NCBI GenBank assembly: GCA_965153355.1
Contig: OZ231126.1
Coordinates: 5,580,001-5,644,000, forward strand
Length of the DNA: 64,000 nucleotides
Direction: 5' to 3'
Source of the DNA: Flaccisagitta enflata
Lineage: Eukaryota > Chaetognatha > Sagittoidea > Aphragmophora
The notes beneath the pieces are model-generated. The model saw only the letters and a program-made list of their open reading frames with translations. It ran no database searches and was not told the origin of the DNA. The position numbers and the translations under genes are program-made. This document shows, one piece after another, positions 36,398 through 64,000 of the stretch. Numbering within the stretch: position 1 is the stretch's first letter; each line of letters opens with the position of its first letter.

Positions 36398-37935
36398 CTT
36401 TGTCTGTCTATGTTGGTCGCTCTACCCGTCTTTCTATCTTTGTCTCTCTAAGAAAGTTTGTTTGTGTCTCTGACTCCTGCGTATGAGTGCGCGCGTATGT
36501 CTGTCTGTTTCTATTTTTGTAGATGACTGTCTTTCTCCCGTCGTTCTCTAAAAACGGATATACATTTTGAAATTTGGAAATCGTCCACAAGTTGGTGCCC
36601 TCACGACCACAACCACCGCTATCTTGAACCGCAAGCTGACTTGCATCCTGACTCATGCGCAGAAAAATGAAATGGAGAATGCGTATGGTAAATAGGTTGT
36701 ACAAAAAGCGATAACAGGCAGTTATAACATATCGGTAATATCGGCAAAATAAGCATTGTACCAGTTAAAGCTTTCACACTTAATACACGGGACTTGGTTT
36801 TTGTAGTTGAAGCGTGCCTACTGTTAGAGATGGTAGAATTTTTTTTCAGGCGGTCACGGTGTTTTTATGCCATTTATATTCAAATTTTGCGCTTTATTTT
36901 CCATCCAAGGCTTTTCAGCACCCAATATCATTCCCAGAGATCGCATTTGAGTCTAAGAACTTGAAGTTTTAACAAAAATTGGCGATTTTCATGTGATTTT
37001 AGTTAAAAATAATGATCAATTTTTGGTAAAAATCGTGTAGCAAATGTGTAGCACAGAGAAATACTCATTTTTGGGACAAGTTTTACTTCATTCATACCGT
37101 GAGGAACGTGGAATTATCTCTATTGACTTATTAGAGATAGATGAAAAAAAAATTTAGGCGATATCTTTCTTTTTACGCGAAAAAGCTTGCTCAAAAGATG
37201 CAGTGTCAGTGACACCGAAATTGTTTTCAACCCATCAACTCTATGGGTTATTTCATAATTCTTTAGAGGGGGTCTGGCTAGTGATTTAAAGTGATTTTTC
37301 TGTTGCAGTCCCTAGATTTAGGTCTAATAGACCAAAGACGACCGTTGATTTGATCAAGACAATCGCAAGAGAAATTCCCTATCCACTTTTCCGACCAGCC
37401 CTATTTCCGGCGCTTTAAGAAGACATGTTCCATTTTGTCACAGGTGTTCTTATCATGTCATATTCCGTTGTTAAGCAATCTACGTTGAATTAAGCTTTTT
37501 TTTTTAACTTTGTTGGCATGTTTTCAACTCTGCAGAAAAAGAAAATGCAACAGTTGGACGTAATGATATCAGAGTTGATCATGTGACAGGATGACCCTTT
37601 TTCCGACGCTTTAAGAAACTTGGCGGAAACTCGGCGAAAGTTGCCAGGGTCAATTTCAATAACTATAAGGTTGCTCATAAGTTTTTATTTGCAAGCTAAT
37701 AAGAGGAAACACTATGACGCTTCTGAGAGCTGATCCCATTGAAACATATCGTCGTCGTCGTCGTCGTTGTTGGAGACTCAGTGGGGTAATAATTATTCTA
37801 TTTTAACGATTTCTTAGGCTTAGCCCATAAATACTGACCCAACTGGTCAAAAAACAGGTCAATGACTGGTCAAAGTTGATTGAAATTGGAGAAAAGGCAG
37901 AAGCTCTAATTAAGCTTTGGGATCAAAAAGTCGTT

Positions 37936-38480
37936 TATTCATTCACTCATTCATTCACTCATTCATTCACTCATTCATTCCTTCATTCATTCATTTGTTC
38001 ATTCACTCGTTCATTCATTCATTCCCTTGTTCATTCATTCGTTCATTCACTCGTTCATTCATTCATTCGTTCATTAATTTGTTCATTCATTTGTGCATTC
38101 ATTCATTCACTCGTTCATTTATTCAATCACTCGTTCATTTATTTATTTACTCATTCATTTATTCATTCACTCGTTCATTTTTTCATTCACTCGTTCATTT
38201 ATTCATTCACTCGTTCATTTATTCATTCACTCGTTCATTTATTCATTCACTCGTTCATTTATTCATTCACTCATTCATTTATTCATTCACTCGTTGATTT
38301 ATTCATTCACTCGTTCATTTATTCATTCACTCATTCATTTATTCATTCATTCTTTTATTCATTCACTTGTTCATTATTTCATTCATTCGTTCATTCATCC
38401 GCTCATTCATTGACTCTTTCATTCATCCTCTTGTTAATTCATCCACTGTATTCATTCACTTGTCCATTCATACCCTTCAT
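37936..38480. repeat. (TTCA)n array with 20-bp higher-order unit
   Basis: Tetranucleotide repeat; between about 38100 and 38345 it is organised in a 20-base unit, ATTCATTCACTCGTTCATTT. The long His/Ser/Phe-rich reading frame across it is an artefact. Confidence 0.95.
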
Positions 38481-38552
38481 TCATACCCTTCATTCGCACG
38501 TATTTCCTGAAAAAAAGCGTCTAGGTTGCTTACAGAATTGAACAAGTCAGAT

Positions 38553-38654
38553 CGGGCAACTAGATGCGTCATCTGCGTGATATTAGAAGAGGCGTAACGG
38601 ACCGACGGACATAGCATTCATTTTAGCCTTATTCTCTAGTCAGAGAGAGACAGG

Positions 38655-38725
<71 letters not shown>

Positions 38726-38955
38726 GTTGACCAAATTTTGACCGACACTGCTTTATTTTGCATCAAAAAAGGAGCACAAATCGTCTTAAAGAGCATTCGA
38801 TTTGATAGGCGACATCGCCACGGCAGATAAGTGCCGAAAACTGTGTTTTTAAGGAGGCGTAACGGACGGACCGACGGGCGGACCGACGGACCGACCGACG
38901 AACCGACGGACGGACAGACCCTCTTATAGAGATGCGAGGACGCATCTAAAAACAG
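38553..38955. mobile_element. AGATGCGTC-family element(s) with internal GA run
   Basis: Left block CTAGATGCGTCATCTGCGTG as at 19222, then (GA)n, then GGCGTAACGGACGGACC and the terminal GAGGACGCATCTAAAAAC. Confidence 0.6.
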
Positions 38956-39516
38956 CTTTCCTACCCCTTATGACGACGACAATGACCAAGGCGATAAGAA
39001 ACTTGAGGATTCCAAGTTTTCAGATTCGTCTGTTAGTTTTGCTTCTCCCGCCAAACTTCGCTCCCATTTCCATTCATAAAAATGGATTGCGGAAATCATG
39101 AGCATCCTGCGCTTATATGCTAAGGAAGGACGGACTCTTTGAAAACGCGATATACCATCCAAAAGGGCTTTTAACATATCCCGACACGAAGAAATTCTGC
39201 TTTGAGCAGTGGCGCACTATCAAGGGTTAACCTGATTTGCATAATTAAGTGAAAACTCGCATTTGCCGGCGTGCTACAATTTATTAAGCGCCAATATCCC
39301 GAGGAATGACTAAAGGTGGTTTCTAGGAAAGGTTATGACGAGTTTTTAACAGTTTTGAAAGATGAAAATTTTTCTTGTCATTTGACCGCCTGAAAAAAGA
39401 TTCGACCAGATATTATTATTATTTCCCTAAATTTTTAAGGAGTATCTTTTTGTCGTTTTCTCGCTGTAATTGTTTTTTGTTTTAAGGAGACTGTTGTTGT
39501 TCTTGTTGACTAGTTT

Positions 39517-61409
<21,893 letters not shown>

Positions 61410-61531
61410 CGTCGGATGTTTTCTTCGTTGTCGTTTTATGATTTTATCCCTTTATCCCATATTTCGCGTAAAGAAATCTGAAAGAAAATGTCGAGGGAAA
61501 TAAAAATTATGCTCTGGTTTAATCTTGAATA

Positions 61532-61716
61532 CCAGTAAAGGCGGCTCTCGCCGACCGGAAAAAAATCGTAAGATTGTTTTTGTTTTTTTCAGTTTCTTCT
61601 TTCTCTTCATTGCATTCACATGCTTCTGTGTGTTTGTGTGTCTGTATGTGTGTGTCTGTATGTGTGTGTCTGTCTCTCTTTGTCTCTCTCTCTCTGACTC
61701 TCTCTGACTCTCTCTC

Positions 61717-61799
<83 letters not shown>

Positions 61800-62766
61800 C
61801 TCTGTCTCTCTCTCTCTCTCTCGTGTCTTTTTTTTCTCTTTCCCCCCTCCCTCTCTCTCCTTCTCTCTCCCTCTCTCTCTGTCTCTCTCCCTCTCTCTCC
61901 TCTTCCTCCCTCTCCCTCCTCTCTCCCTCTCCCTTCCTCTCTCTCCTTCTCTCTCTCTCTCGCTCCCACCTCTCCCTCCCTTTCCCCTTCCTTCACTCCC
62001 TCCCTCTCTCCCTCCCTCTCTTCCCTCCTTTCTCCCTCTCTCTCTCTCCCTCCCTCTCTCCCTCCTTCTCTCCCTCCCTCTCTCCCACCTCCCTTCCTCT
62101 CCACCTCCCTCTCTCCCTCCCTCCATCCTTCTCTCCCTCCCTCTCTTCCTCCCAGTCTCCGTCCCCTCGCTCTCCCTTTCTCTTAACCTTTTACCCTCTC
62201 ACTCTCCCTCCTCCTTCTCTACCTCTCCCTCCTCTCTATCTCTCCCTCCCTCCCTCTCTCCTCTCCCACCCTCCCTCCCTCCCAATCTCCCTCCCTCCCT
62301 CTCCTCACCTCCTATCCCTCCCTACTCCTCTCCCTCTCTACTCTCCCTCCCTCCCTCTCTCTCCACCCTCTCCTCCCCATCTCCTCCCTCTCTCTCCTAC
62401 TCTCTCTCTGCCTCCCTCTCCCTCCCTCCCTCTACCCTCTGCTGAACTCATTTTTGTTGTGACATAGGGCCCAAAATTGAGATCGATGAAAAATATCGAT
62501 CCTTGAGAAATTTGCGGAAAATGTGAAAAAATAAAAAAAGATTAAAAAATTCATAGCGCCTAAAGTATTGGTCCGACAGTGCCCTGCTTTTTTCCAGAAC
62601 GTGTAAAAAAGTGCCCTCTTCCACCCTGTACCAATTTCAACCCCAGCCACGGGCGAGCCTAGTTCTGACTCAACTTTCCCAAATTGTCTCAAGCGAAAAA
62701 GGGAAACATTAATTCCTAACCCGGAACTCAAAAAATCGAAAAACGTTTTTCGATTTTTTTCCCAAT
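61532..62766 (-). mobile_element. Microsatellite-carrying dispersed element, copy 2 (inverse)
   Basis: Starts near CCAGTAAAGGCGGCTCTCGC, carries 800 bases of CT and CCCT repeats, then the conserved block ending CGAAAAACGTTTTTCG. It is the mirror of 10185-11617, and lies 100 bases upstream of the TRIM71 start codon. Confidence 0.68.
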
Positions 62767-63870
62767 TATTCTTTCTGATCCACCCAGGCGTGTATAAATT
62801 TGATTATTGCTTTCCCCTGGGGGGGGGGAAGCAAGATGAAATCCGAAGGTTTGGAGATGGCAAAAATAAACGAAGGCTAGAAAAGAAGAAAAATGATCAA
62901 TTTTGAAGATTTAAAACTACTGGTAGTTCCAAAAGTCCATAATCGATTACTACATCAGTATGGGGGTCCAAAGGTAGTACAACACAATTCTATACTATTT
63001 TGAGACAAATTCTACCATATTTAAGCTCTACGGGGTAGGGAATCAAATACTTTTTTGGCCGACCGGGGAAGGAAATCAAAAGCCAGTCAACGTTATACAC
63101 CCCAGATTAAACCATTTCACCACGACAGTTCTCTCTCCAATCTACATCCTCACTGAACTTTGAAGAAATTGTGGTTCATTCTTTTTGTAATCGAATTAAG
63201 TCTCAACTCTCAACCGTTTCCGCGTATATGCGCGCTCACGATCACATGTTCAAGACAGCTGTGCCAAAAAAAGATAAAAATATAGAAACAAAAAAAAAAG
63301 ACTGAGGGCTGCCATATCAAGTATGCTTGAAAGGGAGATGGTGGAAAAAGGCAAGGAAAGATGGATGTGCCTGGTGTGATTTTATGTGCCAACTTGGATT
63401 TCCTTTTTTTCCTTTTTTAGTTGGTTGATCCGTTTTTGTATCTAGCCGTTGCTTTTGTTTTGATCATGGAAAGGATGATATATCGAAGCTAAGTTTGTGT
63501 CAAGGTCAAGGGCCTTGATGGGAGAAGGGAGAAGAAATTTCAAAGATCTCCCCACCCCCATCCCCATTCAATCCCCATCCCCACTTCACCATCCCGACTT
63601 CTTCTCCATCCTCATTCCCACCTCGCCCTATCCCACTCCGTTTTCTTCATGCGATGAGATTATTGACGTGGTTCCGTTGTTTGTGAAAGAGCTTTTGCCA
63701 TCAAACCGTCATCTTTTGCGCTTGAAAGCCTCGCTTCACCAAAATCCACTTAAGAGAGCATTTTTTTCTCTTTCTTTCATTTTCCCCTTTATGGCTTTGT
63801 GTCGTTAGTAAGCAGTTGCTGAGTCAAAAATGTTTTTTTTTTGTCTGTTCACTAAACTGGCTTTTTAGGC
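62767..63870. other. Unannotated right flank
   Basis: No exon with convincing splice sites seen. A 103-codon plus-strand frame (63497-63808) is proline-rich by virtue of CCCCATCC repeats and is not convincing. Confidence 0.5.
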
Positions 63871-64000
63871 AGCGGCCCCGAAGGGGTCAATGTATTTTAC
63901 CGCACATGGCCCAATTTGCAGCCTCGAGGCTCAAATCCCCTGCTCAAATACACGCCAAGCATAGGTCATCAGCTCTTTTTGAGCCGCTACCCTTCTTACA
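63871..64000. repeat. Partial GGCAGCGGCCCCGAA-type element
   Basis: Shares GGCAGCGGCCCCGAAGGGG with 10873 and the start of the hairpin at 24628, and GCATAGGTCATCAGCTCTT with the hairpin's right border. Cut by the window edge. Confidence 0.6.

Larger units (their letters stand above)
36398..39516. other. ZNF598-TRIM71 convergent intergenic region
   Basis: No gene recognised. Contains the TTCA repeat (37936-38480), a GA microsatellite (38641-38722) and AGATGCGTC-family elements. A minus-strand AATAAA at 39285-39280 lies about 235 bases after the TRIM71 stop and could be its polyadenylation signal. Confidence 0.5.

Noticed and set aside
37876-38541. 221-residue His/Ser/Phe-rich frame
   Set aside because: Translation of a TTCA tetranucleotide array.
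39260-39516. let-7 seed matches in the TRIM71 3' flank
   Set aside because: lin-41 is a classic let-7 target, but by eye I found no GAGGTAG on the plus strand between the stop and the candidate AATAAA; a longer 3' end was not ruled out.

Overview
The window is animal nuclear DNA: multi-exon genes with GT-AG introns, metazoan-specific proteins, very abundant microsatellites and many short dispersed repeats. The gene set (androglobin, a TRIM71/LIN-41 type TRIM-NHL protein, ZNF598, MTFP1) and the divergence of the proteins suggest an invertebrate, but I cannot name the species. Exon models were built by reading both strands, requiring splice sites and compatible reading phases; family names rest on remembered conserved motifs, not on a database search. 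Layout: 1-1292 (+) is the 3' part of a gene whose product carries a HEPN-like RNLSAH motif and two probable ubiquitin-like folds. 2433-15437 (-) is the N-terminal, calpain-like half of androglobin in 14 phase-compatible exons; the globin, IQ and coiled-coil half is not in the window. 15438-27183 is mostly repeat-rich, with two unassigned minus-strand exons (about 22.5 and 23.0 kb) and a dead Tc1/mariner fragment (about 18.3-18.6 kb). 27184-28933 (+) is a complete three-exon MTFP1 (mitochondrial fission process protein 1). 30036-36192 (+) is ZNF598, the E3 ligase for collided ribosomes, in nine exons plus a possible tenth. 39517-61409 (-) is a complete 18-exon TRIM71/LIN-41 gene (1203 codons plus stop): RING, two B-boxes, coiled coil, filamin domain, six NHL blades, a disordered insertion inside the propeller and an acidic tail. 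These are independent housekeeping or developmental genes, not an operon. The most unusual feature is structural. At many exon-intron junctions the last or first bases of the exon, together with the splice site, are tandemly repeated into the intron. I see this at two ZNF598 donors (56-bp x7 and about 82-bp x6), two TRIM71 donors (about 55-60-bp x8 and about 70-bp x30), and in androglobin at five donors and one acceptor. In two arrays (72-bp in TRIM71, 18-bp in androglobin) the repeats keep the reading frame and lack stops, so a choice among duplicated donors could add 24- or 6-residue blocks to the protein. Other repeats: two copies of a 1.3-kb element with inverted ends inside TRIM71 introns, a microsatellite-carrying element in inverted copies at 10 and 62 kb, pogo-like MITEs, and several families of short elements containing GTCC/GGAC runs.
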